Shown: positions 14,401-28,981 of the stretch, in pieces
Position numbering within the stretch: position 1 is the first letter of the stretch
How the letters are laid out: every line of letters starts with the position of its first letter
From: Pelargonium nanum
Lineage: Eukaryota > Streptophyta > Magnoliopsida > Geraniales > Geraniaceae
Assembly: GCA_036897485.1 (NCBI GenBank)
Contig: JAYMTF010000080.1
Location: 1 to 57,722 of the forward strand
Direction: 5' to 3'
DNA length: 57,722 bases
Translations under genes and position numbers: made by a program
Notes under the pieces: model-generated
The model's input: only the letters and a program-made list of their open reading frames with translations
Told to the model about the DNA's origin: nothing
The model's database searches: none

Positions 14401-16092
14401 AAGCTCAGCCCCTGAGTTGGTGTGAAAACTATTTATCAACATTGCTGTGGCTGTATCACTGGGATACGTAAGCTTATAATCCATAACCATAACCTGAAAC
14501 CAAAACAAGGAGAAAGGATGGAAAAAAAAACTTAAAACCATAAAATATTAAATCATGGCATTTGACATGTAGAGAGGACACCTATGCATGTGAACAACCG
14601 AACAACTTTAAAATGTCCCAATCTTATATTGGTAAAGATCTTATAATAAAAAAATGCCCGATAATTTATTCATAGAAAAATGAAAATAAAGACCAGCTCT
14701 TTATCTTAAAATGCAGGCTTCTCTAGCATATTTAATTAAAAGAAACCAGAAAAAGAAAAAAGAAAGAAAAAAAAACTTTGAGAAAAGGACAACTAACAAT
14801 CCACTCAAGAGGACCTGAAACATTATAAAAAATGAATAAACTCAAAAACAAAACATAACACAATTTATGAGCTCTTTCATGGCATCTACTAAAGCAATGC
14901 CATTGAAATATTATGAGACTGATAACAGCAAGTCAGCAACAGAAGCTACCTTACGAAGAGGAACAAGGCTAAAAAGCCCTAGAAAACTGACAACAAAGAG
15001 AAAGCCGATCATCCAACCCAGCCCTGGGTTCTTAATATCCTCAACACGATTGCCAGGATAATCAGAACCAATGAGATTATATGTCTTCTCATCCATTGCA
15101 ATCATATATGAACCGAACCCCCCTGCCAACAATTAGATATAGAGGAAAAAAAGTATCAAACTTGAGAAACAAATTTAGCACAAAGTGATCCGATTGCAAT
15201 AACCCCTCAACAATTGCATTTTGAAACTCAAAGTTGATACAATTAATGAACAACAGATGATCTTATTGCACACTTAAATACACTGTAAAACTCAGACTCT
15301 CCCACGAGAGAGTAATAGAGATACACTCTGAACACTGAAGTTAAAACAAGTCACAGAACCAGGGTGTATGATGGTGAAAACCTTTCAACCCAAGAACAGC
15401 ATTAGATATTCCAATGCTCCTAATTGAGTTACAAATATTAGAAATGAATTCCCCTTTTCTACCCTAAAGAATAAACTATGGAAAGGGGTATAATATCAAG
15501 AGAAGCTTAAATCTGTTGGGAAAATCTGAAGTTCTGGCAAAAACTTGCTCCTCGCTGCTAGGTTTTAGCAGTAGATCCTATGAAAGCTCCCCTAAAGTGA
15601 AACCTAATCTAAATAGTTATCACTAACTACTTCACAATAAACAACAGCCAATTCAATTCAGTTCATGTCCCTACTTTAATCAACATTACAAAATCACAGC
15701 TCACAATAACAGCAATAGAAATAGAAATTACCGCTAAAAGCAAGGCCATAGCAAGCAACGACGCAGGTCTGGATGACAGTGTTCTCCTGTTTGGTGAAGG
15801 GCTTGACCGAAAAGCCGAGATTGGACATAAGCTGAGTCCAAGACTTGACGAAGAAGAAACCGAGCAAACCAGCAGCGACGTTGAGGGAGGGGATGATCCC
15901 CACCGTCAAATTGAGTTTATGGGTGATGATGCAGAAGAGGATCCCCAAGATGGCGCTGACCACCAACCCTCTGACGGTAATCTGCTCCTTCCATTCCGGA
16001 ATCACCTCCTCCTCCTCGGGCTCGATCTTGTGCTTGGAATCGAGAAGCAACGGCTCCGAAATCTCGACGGCGGAGGAGCTCTCGGTCCCCAT
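11441..16092 (-). CDS. YSL6: Metal-nicotianamine transporter, YSL6 type
   Basis: Oligopeptide-transporter family membrane protein that moves metal-nicotianamine chelates. Arabidopsis YSL4/YSL6 are linked to iron release from chloroplasts. Seven coding exons were rebuilt on the minus strand: 16092-15732, 15122-14950, 14493-14396, 14104-13967, 13318-13129, 12923-12794 and 12375-11441. All introns are GT-AG, the phases join, and the total is 2025 nt, giving 674 residues, close to Arabidopsis YSL6. The start [16 protein letters not shown] matches the acidic YSL6 N-terminus. Conserved stretches include [12 protein letters not shown]-like (here [12 protein letters not shown]), [57 protein letters not shown] and, near the end, [19 protein letters not shown] followed by [11 protein letters not shown]. 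Many hydrophobic segments fit about 14 membrane helices. The larger introns (15123-15731, 13319-13966, 14494-14949 and 12376-12793) show nothing beyond AT-rich sequence. No broken codons were seen. Confidence 0.95.
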
Positions 16093-19000
16093 GGGAATTG
16101 TAGATTTGTGTGCAAAGTATCGGAGTGAATATAGCAAAGAAGAAGAAGAACGGTCTGCGAAATTTGGGGATGGGATGGGATTGAGGAAAGAGGAAGGTAT
16201 GGGTGGATTGGAAAGTTAGTTGGTTATGAGTTGAGTGTGGTAGTTGGCTTCTGTCGGTCGCAGTCAGTCCTATCACCCACCAACGTATTCATTTCACTCA
16301 AGTTACTATCCCCGGTAATCTCGGATGATTGTTGTGTAACGTGACAATCAATCTTTTGCATGTTCAGTTTTTTTTAATGAAAAACATAATTGTGAGTAAT
16401 TTGAACGATAATGGGAGAATCAAATATAACACTCATATTCCTAAGTAATCAATGTAACCATATCCAGTCTCGTCAGAAAAAGCGGACAAGTAAAGATATT
16501 TTACCTCATCAGAAGAAGCGGTCTCTTATCTAGTCTCGTTAGAAAAATTGTTTATTGAAGACATGTGCTTAAGGGATACGTTAACCAAAAGAGAAATAGT
16601 TTCTTGAACATAGCAAATATCTTGAAAGCGCTTGTAAAGTGAAATGTTGCTGAAATTGTAAAGTAGCTAACACGGTGCTACATAAACACTATCTAGTCAC
16701 GTGACAATGAGATACATGAGGTTTCCAATCAGCTATTGATACTTCGTGAGATCTTGAAGTAGTTCTCTAGCAATGATATTGTGTTATTAATTTTCTTCTA
16801 TTGAAAAAATGGTTGTAAAACATGGAGAAATGTCAAATTGAGCAACCAAATCCAAGATATACTTAAGTTGAGAAAGAAAATACTAATTTAAAAATCATAT
16901 GTGACTTTTAACCTCAGAAAAAACATAAGATCACAAAAAAATTTCATTTCAAACTGTTCTCCAAGAGATGTTTTGAGATTTTGATGCCAAAAAGGTCATC
17001 ACTTGTAATAATAGTACTGATATCAAGTAAGAATCTACTTGTCACCGACAAAGAGCCGAGTCTTAAGCACTAACTTCAAATTCAAATTGAGTCAAAATAG
17101 AGTTAAAATTTGAAAATCAAGCTTGTGGGGCTTGTTTGAGATCATATAAAGTTATTTGCAGACAATGAGAAAATTCAGGTGGAGGTTGTTTGTAAACATC
17201 CTCCATAAGGTCTTTAGTGAGAAAACCATTTTTAAAATCCATTTGAGATAATGGCCATTTTCGAATTGAAACGACAATTAAAGCTCATGTTAGACGAGTT
17301 ACTAGGTAAAATTTTCTTGATAACCAATATCATATTCTTGAGTGTGGCTTAGGCATGCATTGTAGCATTCAATACTCTCATTTGTATGTGTCTTGATTTC
17401 ATATACCCATTTACAGCCTATAACATATTTTTCTAAAGTCAGATCAATTAACTCCCAAGTGTTTGTCCTGGCAAGAGCACGTAACTCATAATTCATAACC
17501 TTTTGTCATAATGAATTTTGAAAACCTTCTTACTCGTGAAGATTAGATAGGACAAGAACAATTATAGCTTCCCAACATAAACATTAAGTTGAACTATTCT
17601 ACCAGAATAATTACGAACTTAAGAGAGATCATACCCAAATAACAGAGTGATATCAAGATCAGGAGCATAAAGTATTGACACATGAGTTGATTCTAACACG
17701 AGAGGCGACTTTGTAGTATATTTTGAAGACTCGTGATATTACTTATTTAATATATCGTTGTGTATAAAAAATAATAATAAGATATTTGGACTGCGAACTC
17801 CAAAGTCGATAATTCCAATATTTCAGGTTCAGGCTGGCCCATTCTCATACCATATTCTCTTATCTGTATTACCTGTGCATATGGTCTATCCTTTTTCAGT
17901 CTCTCACTAAACTAATCTATTAATAATCATATGGGTTTCGATAATTGGGCTTTATTTGGGCCTCAATTTTCTTTTGACGGCTAAAACATTTACCCATAAT
18001 TTTTTACTTGATCAGCTCGTTTAAACAAAAATGTTTTTCTAAATAAATTGAATTAGCATCCAAAAGATCACAACTATACATATATTAGAGTGTGAAAACA
18101 TATTTTTAAAAAAAAAGTGTCTAATTGTTCTCTTCTTGTAAAAATGAGTGTTCAATATTCGAATGTATAGTAAAATTCTTTCACTTTGCAAGTAATTTTA
18201 ACTCTTATTGTTTTAATAAAATTCACACAAATTTCGGTATCCAATTTCTCTTTCATTTTCATTCTCTACCTCTAATAATTCGCACTGCGTGTCGTCTTGA
18301 TCCTAACAACAAAGTCTCCTTTTACAACTCAGTTATATCTGTCACCTTAGCAAAATTTAGCAAACAGATGTACAAATCCTTAGAAGCGCATGTTTTCTAG
18401 TGTACATCAATAAAATTATATTCAAGATTCCATTACCTTTCTTTTAAATAATTGCAATCCAATTTTGTGACTGAAAGCTTGAAATAAAACCATCTATTAA
18501 GAAGCAGACACTTGATTTAAGCATGCATTTTCTTTATTTTGGCCTTGTAGAGTCACAAGCACATAACTATCAGAAACATCAAATTCCATAAATAGGAAAG
18601 CTCTAATCGACATTTTCAATAATGGAGACTGATTGATGTATATGTGGACGGAGGTGATAAATTACAACATCTACACGTAACAAAAACATGTCAGCGCATT
18701 TTTCATGTTACATACATTAATGATGTTTTAATAGTGGCTAAAAATAGACTGATTTATATCAATACAGTACAATTATTCACAACAGTGTCTGGAATAGTTT
18801 TTCAAGTCCAATGTTTTAAAAACAATCAATAGAGTTCAAGCATGTCTGACAAAGTATTATCAATAGTTGCTCAACTAAATGATTGTTCAAGACTTGAATT
18901 CCGGTACAATTAAATAACGCATACTAACCAAGGCGGGAAACAAGCATCTAGCAGTGAAGGCGATTCTAGGTTATCAATGTTAAGCATTGTCAAGAAATTT

Positions 19001-21498
19001 GCAAGCGGACAACTACTATGAAGATAGCATTTGATCTCGTGCTATTATGCATTTTGACGAGTGAACTTAACTAGGCGTAAAGTGAAATCCAAAATACGGG
19101 AACAAAACCTACTCTAACCCTGATTATTTGCAAGAACATGTCTATAAGAAGTAATAATGGTAGAAAATTTCTGCACAAATTTCAAAGGGACCCCAAAAAA
19201 ACGTACATTTGCTGGTTTAGTGGTTTGTTTTGGGAAATAATGTTTTGAGCTATTCACGGGTTAGTTCAAATGATAATCCCTCTCAGCCAGCCACTATTGC
19301 TACAGTTAACAAAGGTAATAGATAAGCATAAGCCGCAGGTTTCTTACCTTATAATGGAAGCTTTATCTCGTCCCAGGCACAAGGTCTACTTCACCTAACC
19401 TGCCAATCAAAAACGCATATGTTAGAATTATTAAGCATGCATGGGGCGGACAGTGTCCTTTAGGAACTACTCAACCTCAAAAACATTTCAATTATTCTTC
19501 AGTTGCTGGTCCTGATTGGACGTGTAAAGAAGCCAAATACTGTTTGTCATGACCATGTAATCCACAGAGATATAGACGGATAGCAAAGTAACGAGGTCAT
19601 GAAAAGAATTATTGCCAGCAATAATGGAACTATAATGAGATTTCTTACAGGAGGATGATAACATAATTAGCGATTCGCTTCTAGCTACTTGGACCAGATG
19701 ATGAAACTTTCACAGCTCAAAAGGTGAATCAGTTAAACTAGCTCTGTCAACGTCCCCATATACAAATTAATAGGCTTTTTAATCATCTTAATGAGCTTTC
19801 ACGAATAGACATTCCATTTCACATTCACTTTCTCCATGACGAGTCCTTTGTCTTCCATATGCTGTAAAAAAACACTCTGCATGAGAGGCTTATTAAATCA
19901 AAAAGCTTTTTGTCTACAAGCTGAAATCAGCTTCCTCCTGCACAGGATCATAGTAACTACTATAGATGCTTGTAGAGTATTGCTATATTCAGTATCAGCA
20001 AAACGATTGATGTGTGCTCCACTATGGTATTTGAATGGCAAGCTTCTATCTCCAACAGCCTCAAATGCCATGGTTGTGCCTGCATCAATTGTGTAGTATG
20101 TCATATATAACAGAGCAATATATGAAAATAGCTTTGACAACATCAATAGCCTCTTTGAATTCATGAAAAATACTAATAGAGTCGTGTACATGTGATGAAT
20201 GTTGAAAAAGAAAGAAAGAAAAAAGATATAGAGAAGTACTTGTTTGTAGTGCACCGTTAACACCACAGTCCATGTGAATCATAATTCAACACTAACAAGT
20301 TAATTTTCACAAAATCTGTGACTAGTAACTGAAATTACAAATTCCTAGTTCTGGACTGAGCTCCAATAATTTAGTTCAATATCAAGTTGGATAACAAATA
20401 AAATCTAAAATCAATATTTAAATTAGTTGATTACATTTACAGCCAAGGTATCATGGACACGGAATAAAAATTATGAAATAGAAAAACTAATAAGGAAACT
20501 TAAAATCAAATTTCATCAGCTCTCAGCTAAGAACACTTTGGAGTTGTCAAGATATTCACAATGTCAAGGAATTCTTTAAGGAATATACATATATTAATAT
20601 ACACACTCCAACAAGACTATAACTCCACAAATGGGATGAAGAAAGTATATGTAAGAATCTAAGATGACTTAACTAGGCCAGTCGCCCCCAGGCTAATACT
20701 TACAATAACCCAATTTATACATAAAAAGATTTGTTGCAAAGATACTTAGTAGGGGCTATCTAAGTGGAACTAGTGCACCAGATTAGGATTTTTGGCAATG
20801 ACCATCTCATCAACAGCATGACCTGACTATAACTTATCGTTTTAAGGCCCGACAGGATTCAAAAAAAATATAATCTGTCCACTCATGATGGGGCTCCATG
20901 GCGAGTACCTGGTAAAATAATTGAATATCTAGGCCGACATATTATATTATTGGATCAAGGAGAAAATAAAGTTGTACAAAGATCTGATTAAGTCTATGGA
21001 TCTATCCTCACAATTACCTTACAAGTAACCTATGTGTGATTAATGTGCATCCAACACATAACAGTAATAGTTGGACACCCCTCTATCCACCAGTTGTGAA
21101 CTTGTATTCTCAATGATTATTTTGTGTATTCATCATCCTTGCTACCTGCTCTAAGCATACGAGTATATACACAGCAATACTAGTAGACCGACTTGTGGGT
21201 CTCCAGAGTTCAAACTCTACCAATGTTATACATGATTTGAACTTGACAAGAACATCTAACCACAATGCTGTATCGTACTAATGTCTCCCCTCGTATCATC
21301 TATGTAAGACCCTTTTAGTAGCCACTGTCTTCACACTCGTTAACTGTCGTACTGAAAAATATCCTCATTTTTTTACATTCTATAGATCATAAAGTCGTCA
21401 TCTTAGTCCTCTTACTCGTCTACATCTTTATTTATTTATATATGTGTATCTCTTCAACCAAAGCAATCTAACACCAAGCTACCCAAAGCAACATTAAA
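16093..21498. other. Intergenic region between YSL6 and LAZY1
   Basis: A divergent spacer of about 5.4 kb: YSL6 runs left and LAZY1 runs right, so both promoters lie here. The YSL leader next to 16092 is rich in TTC/CTT on the transcript strand. A decayed Copia fragment sits at about 16620-17500 (separate entry). The stretch from 17.8 to 21.4 kb contains only short open frames with no recognisable product. The minus-strand frame at 19898-20266 is protein-like for about 60 codons but was not matched to a family. Confidence 0.55.
16620..17500 (-). mobile_element. Decayed Ty1/Copia retrotransposon fragment (reverse-transcriptase part)
   Basis: The minus strand at 17302-17496 encodes a stretch that resembles the start of the Copia reverse transcriptase, including NTWELIDL and IGCKWVYEIKTHTN. 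Further along the same strand, at about 16690-16750, comes a stretch like the later Copia motif around LIGKLxYLTVTRPDIAY. The order and strand agree with one element. It is a fossil with several breaks. No flanking long terminal repeats, capsid part or integrase part could be recognised, so it is a fragment and probably old. The exact ends are uncertain. Confidence 0.75.
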
Positions 21499-24400
21499 AT
21501 GAAGGTTAGTAGAGGAGTTGTAACTCTAATCGAATACATAGAAAAACAAAGATGTTTCCTTTCTTTAACTTCGCTGGTTGTGACTTGCAGTTACTAGGAT
21601 GGATGCACCAGATATTACGGCAAAAGAGCCCAGAAACATTGGAGGACTTCACAACTGGTATTGCTTCTGTCCTAAATCACTTTTGCTTAACAATTACATG
21701 AATTCATCAGTCAATTAGATCACAACTTGACTATGATATTACCTCACTGCTCTAAACCACTCTAAAACCATGGTAGAGCACTAGTTAGCTATTTCTTCAA
21801 GAATGATTCAATCATTAGCTGCCCTTCTCATGCAAAGATTAAATACCAAATGATCATGAGACCAGGTGAACCAAGCAAATCAAGGTTCAGAAACATCAAA
21901 CTTCATGGGATTTTAAAACATGGCTGATCCCACCAGTGTTTTGTGGCCAAAGGCCAGCTCATTTTCCAACTGGCAAGATGGGATTTAAAACATGATAGAC
22001 ACCTCTAAGACATAAAATACAGTGCCGTGAAAACTCACTAACCTTCTTCGCCAACACCATCAAAGTTCAAACATAGAGTGGCACTGGTACGTACACTAAA
22101 TCGGCTCACATTTCCCCTCTTTTCAGTTTGTGAAAAACATCACAAAGCTAATTACCAATAAGTTTAGGAAGGAAAATGAAGACAAGTATCTATTTACCAA
22201 GTAATATCAACAGAGTTCTAGTTTTTTTTGGAGCTCTGGTTTCAGGCAACTCATATAACTCATGTTTGCCTTTCAGGGAAGCCATCACTTGGTGACCAAG
22301 ACCACCCTACAAAGCCAACCTTTAGCTCTAGATACTGCTTTGGATCTTTCAAGCAGATTGAAAGAGAATATGAAAAATCATTTTCTGAAATTGAAGCCGA
22401 AGGAGTGGAAGAATACTTTGATGAAGAAACATCCTTAGTTTTTTCTAAAAGCTTCCATGGTTTACTCTCCATTGGAACTTTTGGTTCTGAACCACTCAAT
22501 GAACTAGAAACACCAATATTTGCAACATTGCCGAAGAAAGCAACAAGGATCAAAACAGAGGTTACAGATTATGACTTGAAGCTCATTAGTTATGAGCTAG
22601 AGAAGTTCCTTGATGCTGAGGCTAAGGAAGAAGGGTGCAATGAATCATCAGAGAGGAACAGTCACGTTAGCACAATTACACTAAGTGGCGAGAAAATTGA
22701 GGGTGTCGATGCTGAAGATTATGGGAACCCGGAGCCATGTCCCCTGCAAGGATATCTATTTGGGTCTTCACTAGAACTTCCTGAGACAGCAATTGAGTCA
22801 AAGAAAGAAAGGACGTCACTTGCAGAGCTATTTCAGAGATCAGAAACAGCGGATGAAAACCCCAAAGCTGAAGAGATGCAAAAAAAGCGAGTACAGAAAT
22901 CTTCAATGCATCTCATGAAAAAGATGCTGAAGAAGCTCAATGTTTCCTCAAAGGGCTTTTCCCATTCCACTGCTGCTGTTTCTACACCGAAGAACAAACT
23001 CCAAAAGGTAGTTCATACTATTTTTTCTGAGATGCTTAAAGATCTATGATTCATCAAATATACCCTAGATAAATACTATTGCATCGGAGTTCTTTATAGT
23101 CTGTATAAATGACAAAATCCATATCTTTGCATAAACAAACTGCAAGGACATCCACTATAACTGTGAGGGAATAGAAGAAGCAGATACTGGCAATAATAAA
23201 ATCTGCAAACTGACTAACAATCATTGTGTAATTATATTCAGATCCTGTCCAATGCAAACCAACTATGTGTTATGCATTAATTGTATTCATTACCAATAAG
23301 ATTAGTTCTGAGGTTCAGCAAATACACGGGCGCGCACACACACCATCACACAGTTTTGGGAAACAAATATTTCCAAAACACTGTAACCAGGTATAAAGAT
23401 TTGGACCTAGCTTAGTACTATCGTAGAGTAAATACTAAATTAATTATATATATGCAGGTCCTAAGAATGTTCCACAGGAAAATTCATCCTGCAAGTTCAG
23501 TAGCTGCAGGAGAGTTTGATGAGTCAGACAGATATAAGAATGAGAACATTCTGCACAACAATCATTGCCGTAGTATGAACCCAGATGAAGACAAAAGGTC
23601 TCCTCGAGGATCATCAAATAACTTAAACCTTCCTAAACACAGGGTCAGTGGCAGTATTGCAAGTAAAAACAGGGAGCACTGGATCAAAACAGATGCAGAC
23701 TGTAAGTACCTCATTCTATGCACCAATATTAAGTCAGACTAGAAGGAAGTTCTATGACTCCTAATAATTCATTTGTTGTTGCAACAAAATTTAAATATCC
23801 GTTTTTTTTTTTTATGTGCCAAATCAATCGTGTATCAAATAGCACATCTATTTAAACGAGAAAAAAATGTTGCATAAATAGTTATTACATCATAAAGTGA
23901 AATGCTATGTCAATGTGAAAATTGATGTTAGAAATATATTATAGCTATGGAGATGGCTATATCATCTCAAAATAATCTGAACTATGTGAACACTATGCAA
24001 CTTCAGGAAATACTGGATGAGATAATATAAACACACTTAATACATTATCCTTGTCACATACTGTCTAAAGTGAAAACTAATGTTTTGAGAAATATAAGGA
24101 TATATATATATATATAAGGATATTGATTAGATGGCTACACCATCTTCTAGAGAATCTGAAGTAAGTAGAAGTAAGTAAGTAAATGCGTAAAATACTAGAG
24201 TCTAAAAAGCCACTTTATGAGATGCTGAGAAAAAGAGATAATGATGGATACATTAGAACCAAAATCTTGTGTGAAATGCACTGTGATGCATAGAGGAGAG
24301 AGTACATCAGTTAGCATTGTAAATGTCTAGACATATTAAAATTGTTAAATGTCAGTCATCAGTTATCAACTTCACAATATCCAAATGTCTAGATATGCAA

Positions 24401-24590
24401 GCTTCCAACATAAATAAGAAATATATGCATTGCGGGTCAAATATTAGGCTATTATGATAAAAGTAATACTTCCTCGGCACATTAAATCCAACAACATTTA
24501 GATTCCTAACTGTTTAAATGATTGTGTTCATTCATGTCTGTCTGACCTCTTTCTACTGTTATGATTGTAGATTTGGTGCTGGAACTGTAG
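21499..24590 (+). CDS. LAZY1: LAZY1, shoot gravitropism regulator
   Basis: LAZY proteins act in gravity sensing and set auxin flow and branch angle. Five coding exons: 21499-21504, 21591-21657, 22277-23007, 23458-23701 and 24571-24590 (1068 nt, 355 residues). All introns are GT-AG and the phases join. The first coding exon carries only Met-Lys. Exon 2 gives the conserved region I, LLGWMHQILRQ. The family's IGT motif appears as HGLLSIGT at residues 85-92. Other LAZY1 blocks are DLKLISYELEKFLDAEAKEEG, NSHVSTITLSG, CPLQGYLFGSSLELPE and SLAELFQR. A Lys-rich stretch at about 227-244 is a likely nuclear-localisation signal. The C-terminus WIKTDADYLVLEL (343-355) is the conserved CCL/EAR-like motif, completed by the 20-nt last exon. 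It faces ABCI11 tail to tail, as in Arabidopsis. No defects were seen. Confidence 0.93.
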
Positions 24591-25482
24591 CAAAGGAAGT
24601 CCCAAGAAATGGTTATTGGTTGCCTTGCCGTCCCTGAGTAATAAGTATTGAAATGGTGTTTGATAATATTATCAATGTTTATTATGTAGTTGGTTGTGTG
24701 GTTAAGCCCGAAACAAAACAAAAAATATAGGGGTACTTACCCTATCCTCTTGAATGTAACGATAAAGACGAGGGCATGGGTATCTATAACTAGATATGTG
24801 TGATTTGACTTGTGTGGTGTCATTAAAACTTATGAGAATAAGTTGGGTGTCAGTTTGTCTTGAGCATTGTCAAATTAAGTATTCAACCAAGCAAAATAGT
24901 CTTCATAAATTATGAAAAGTTTACCAATTGCTGTTTAAGGACCTTCATTGCTTTCATTTTATTATGCCAGATCTCATACTTGCATATGGGAACCCGAGAA
25001 TGACTCTTGTTAGCTCCAGTAGTTCCAAATTTTAGGCCATCAAATCTTCTTAATAGAAGTCAACATATAATAAGCAAGTAAGCAGTATCCAAGAAAAGCA
25101 AATTTCAGCTCTCAAGCTTGTATATTAGACACCTGCAATCCCACATATCTATGCTAAGCACTTACCATTCTCTTTCTACAGAATAAAAAGTACATTAATT
25201 CACATTGGTAGCCTTGCCTCCATTCATTAATTTATCCCAATTCCCCTAAACCACCAGGCATGAGATAATTGTTTATGAGGACGCAAACTCTAGTAACTAG
25301 ACAAATGCTTCTTCTTTTTCCTGTTTATTCCCATATAATAACTTTCATTTTTATTTTTCATTCCAAAACAGTTTCAATTAACCAGTAGTAGTTAACTAGT
25401 TATGGCTAAAGAGACTAGAAGCATCAGAGACCAACCTTGTAGTGTCCGTTGATGATGAGGTAGGCAATAGTATAGTCACAAA
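24591..25482. other. Convergent spacer between LAZY1 and ABCI11
   Basis: 892 bp between the two stop codons. It should hold both 3' untranslated regions. The sequence is AT-rich with no open frame of note, no repeat and no evident structural RNA. Polyadenylation sites could not be placed with confidence. Confidence 0.6.
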
Positions 25483-28400
25483 TCAAACTGGTAAGGGTTC
25501 TTCCATAAGAACTCCACCCATTCCCATCCTCCACGATCGATCAACAAGAGCAGCCAACTCCCTGAGTTGCACCAAATTTTTACAAGTAAAACAACAGCAT
25601 GTGCATATAATCAGAAAGGAAATTAGAAATACAATTTAAAGATGCAGTTCTTGAGTTATTTATAACTAAGGAGGTAAAGTCTGCACTATTAGATTGTGGA
25701 TATCATCATTGAAACACTGTCATCTCAGGCAAATATGGTTGTGATTAGTTAAATGCAATTCAGATTTGCAACACCAATCATGCCATGGGGCTTTCTGAAA
25801 TATTTAGAGGAAATTTGATATAATTTCACTGAAAAGTACAAAGCATGATGAATGAGAAACGGGATTTTGATGCCACTATATAGATCTTCAGCTTACAAAA
25901 GGATTTTCATTGACGGCCCCTGTTCTTTTTTGTTTGAGATTATGTTAATTTCCGGACATCATAACCAAGTACTTAAAAACTAAGACGCATAGGAATGGAA
26001 ACTTCACCCCACTAGTAATGTGATGCAACATTATCTGCCTTTTTCCCAAGCAACGGTATTTACAGCTATGAAATATGTGGTTAGTGAAGCTGTTGGTATA
26101 CTTTACTCACAAACAAGTTTCTATTATCTACCAAATAGACATAGAAGATGTCAATATATATGACATAAAGCATACATCAAAATAAGCATTTACACACAAA
26201 CACACGTTTTGTGCACATATATTTGCTGTAGTTATCAATTGAAACACAACATCCATGGTTAACTCAAATATTAAAATGTATGAATTATGATTAGACATAT
26301 TGAACTAACTCGATTTTCATGTATATTATTTGTGATATACCACAATGAAGTTCCATCTTTGCTTTTATTCAACAGTAAAAACTAAAAGTTATTTCCCAAT
26401 TACTGCAAAGTCAAATAGGCAAAATAACACATTCAGAATATATCAGGTAACAAGTGAAAAATGAAATATAATAAGGTAAACGTACTTAATATCATGGCTA
26501 ACTACTAGTACAGTTAATTCTTTCTTTAAATGCTTTAAAAGCTTCACAACATCTGCACGTGCCTTCCAATCTGGTAGAAATGTCACTATCAGATACGCAA
26601 AACAGAATTACTGACAATAATCTGGAATAGATAATAGGTAATGAGGTAGCTAAAGTCAACATACCATACAATTGTAATTGAAATAAATTGACAAACAAAA
26701 TGCTGTATTTGCAAACTTAAAGCAAAAAGTCCTACTGATTTGGAACTGAACCAGTCTTATGGCAAGTACGATTAAAACTAAGTCGACCAAAACAGGGCTA
26801 GCAATTGCTGCATGGCCTGTGTAATACCAGTCCAAAATTCACTACCCACTCTATCTATAGACTCTCTAGTCTCTATATGCTTTAATACCTCTATCTTCTA
26901 TTCTCTCACTTTCACTGAACAAAAAAATGAGTCAGTGAATTGTAGTATTGTACACTCAATTTCATAATAAAATAATCACATCCTTCTTTTGAACAAGAGA
27001 CAGGAAGGCAAACTTGTGCAATAATTGGGACGGAAAGCATCCTTTGCCTAATAGATAGGACAGAAGTGGCAGTCGAAAAGTAGAAATTAATCAGTACCAA
27101 ATACATTTTCATACCAAGACCGGCGAGAGGTTCATCCAAAATCAATAAATCTGGGACTTGTACCTGAAGAACAAAAATAATTGAACATGAAATGGTTAAA
27201 AATGTCACAACTGAAAAACAGATCTGACAAAAATCTGATGCGATCCAATCTTATAATTCCGGATCGGATCGAACAAATCCGCTCATTTTAAACTAAAAAT
27301 CCAATCTGAACCCCTTTCAAATCAAATTTGGATTACTCCTTTTTTATCCGAATTCACAAAAAATTATCCGAAATCCGAATTGCCACCTCTTACTCTTTGA
27401 TGTGGCAGCATAAATTTGACGGGATAAGGAAGATATTTCTTAAGCACTCCCTTAACACGCCAATGTCAGGTGGGTTTGGAAGAGAGCCCAACCAGTTTTC
27501 TCATGCATAAATTATAATTACACCAATATGAAGGTTCTTACTAATTGAATAGCCAATGCCAATCGACGTTTGTAGCCACCACTCAGGGAGTGGGGATCTT
27601 TATCCAATGAGATTCCATTTAGTCCAACCTATTTTATCAAATAGGATAATGCTTAGATTTCACAAAGACAAATAAAATCCAAACATAAAGAATCACCGAA
27701 TCACAATAAATAACATTTTGTTCAAAGTAAGGATACCCAATTAATAGCTCTTTGAAGTTTCAGGGCAAGTTGCTCCTTCGATTGGAGGTTACTCCTTTGC
27801 CTTGGCCACCCAAATGTAACTTCCTCAAGAATGTTATCTGTGATGAAATACCTGCCTCATAACCCAATGTGTTTACAAACTTAGCAATGTTAAATCACAG
27901 ACAAAAGAAGAGAGAGAAAGTTAAGACATTGAAGATGATGAGTTTGATCTTTAAATGCATGTGCGTAATAAACTTTCAATATGCAACTGCAAAAAGACAG
28001 CAGAATTAGAACTATATGATGCAGAAAAAAAAGAGTACAAGTCTCTGGATTTTGAAAAAAAAACAAAACATGATGACCTAACGCCCGAGTTGAGCTCCAA
28101 GGATAAATGTTAATGTAACAAAAAGGACAGGATTACAGAAGTTACTTTTTTTGTAAAATATATTCACAGAACTAACAATAGAGTGAATAAGTAAAATTGA
28201 AGTGAAGAGTGTTAAATGCTTATACATGGCCAAAAAACAATGAGGGAAAAACACAATCACAATTCTCCAGTTGTCAGGAATTACTGCTATAACAGGGGAT
28301 AGTAAGGGTAATGTCATTATTACCAAATTTCAAAGAAAAACAGTGCAAAAATTACATATCATAACTAAATGAGATTCAAAATATGAAGTTTAAAGATCAT

Positions 28401-28919
28401 ATACATGGAACAAGTTCAAATTATTTCAAAGACCTAAACCTCTTTTCATTCGGGAACATGACATTGAACAGGAAAAGGAAAATGTTGTTTTTTCTGTGTT
28501 TAATACCTCTCAGGAAACTGAAATACTATACCAACTCTTTCTGGATGCAACAGCTCTGGAGACTGCTTAGGGCTGCCATCATTCCCATATCTCTGAATGT
28601 AAATGGAACCTGATGATGGTTTGTTTATCCCTGAAAGAAGCTGTAAGAGGAAATAGGAAAAAAAAATCATGACATAAAATAAAAATGGGCTCACTAAATT
28701 ATTATTGAAATTATGAGATAATATGCAAGGTGATTGACCTGTAAGAGAGTAGTTTTTCCACTTCCACTTTGTCCAAAAATCAGGCCAAAACTGCATTTAT
28801 CAGTACAAACAAGTCACCAAATAAATACAGAGCACTGCTTGGAAGAAAGTGAAAGCTAAGTAACTAACCATCACATTGATGTACAATGGTGTCTGGTAGC
28901 ACAAGACATATAGATAAGT

Positions 28920-28981
<62 letters not shown>

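Noticed and set aside
19898-20266. Minus-strand open frame with a protein-like stretch
   Set aside because: About 60 codons look plausible, but no family is recognisable and there are no supporting splice sites. It could be a repeat relic.
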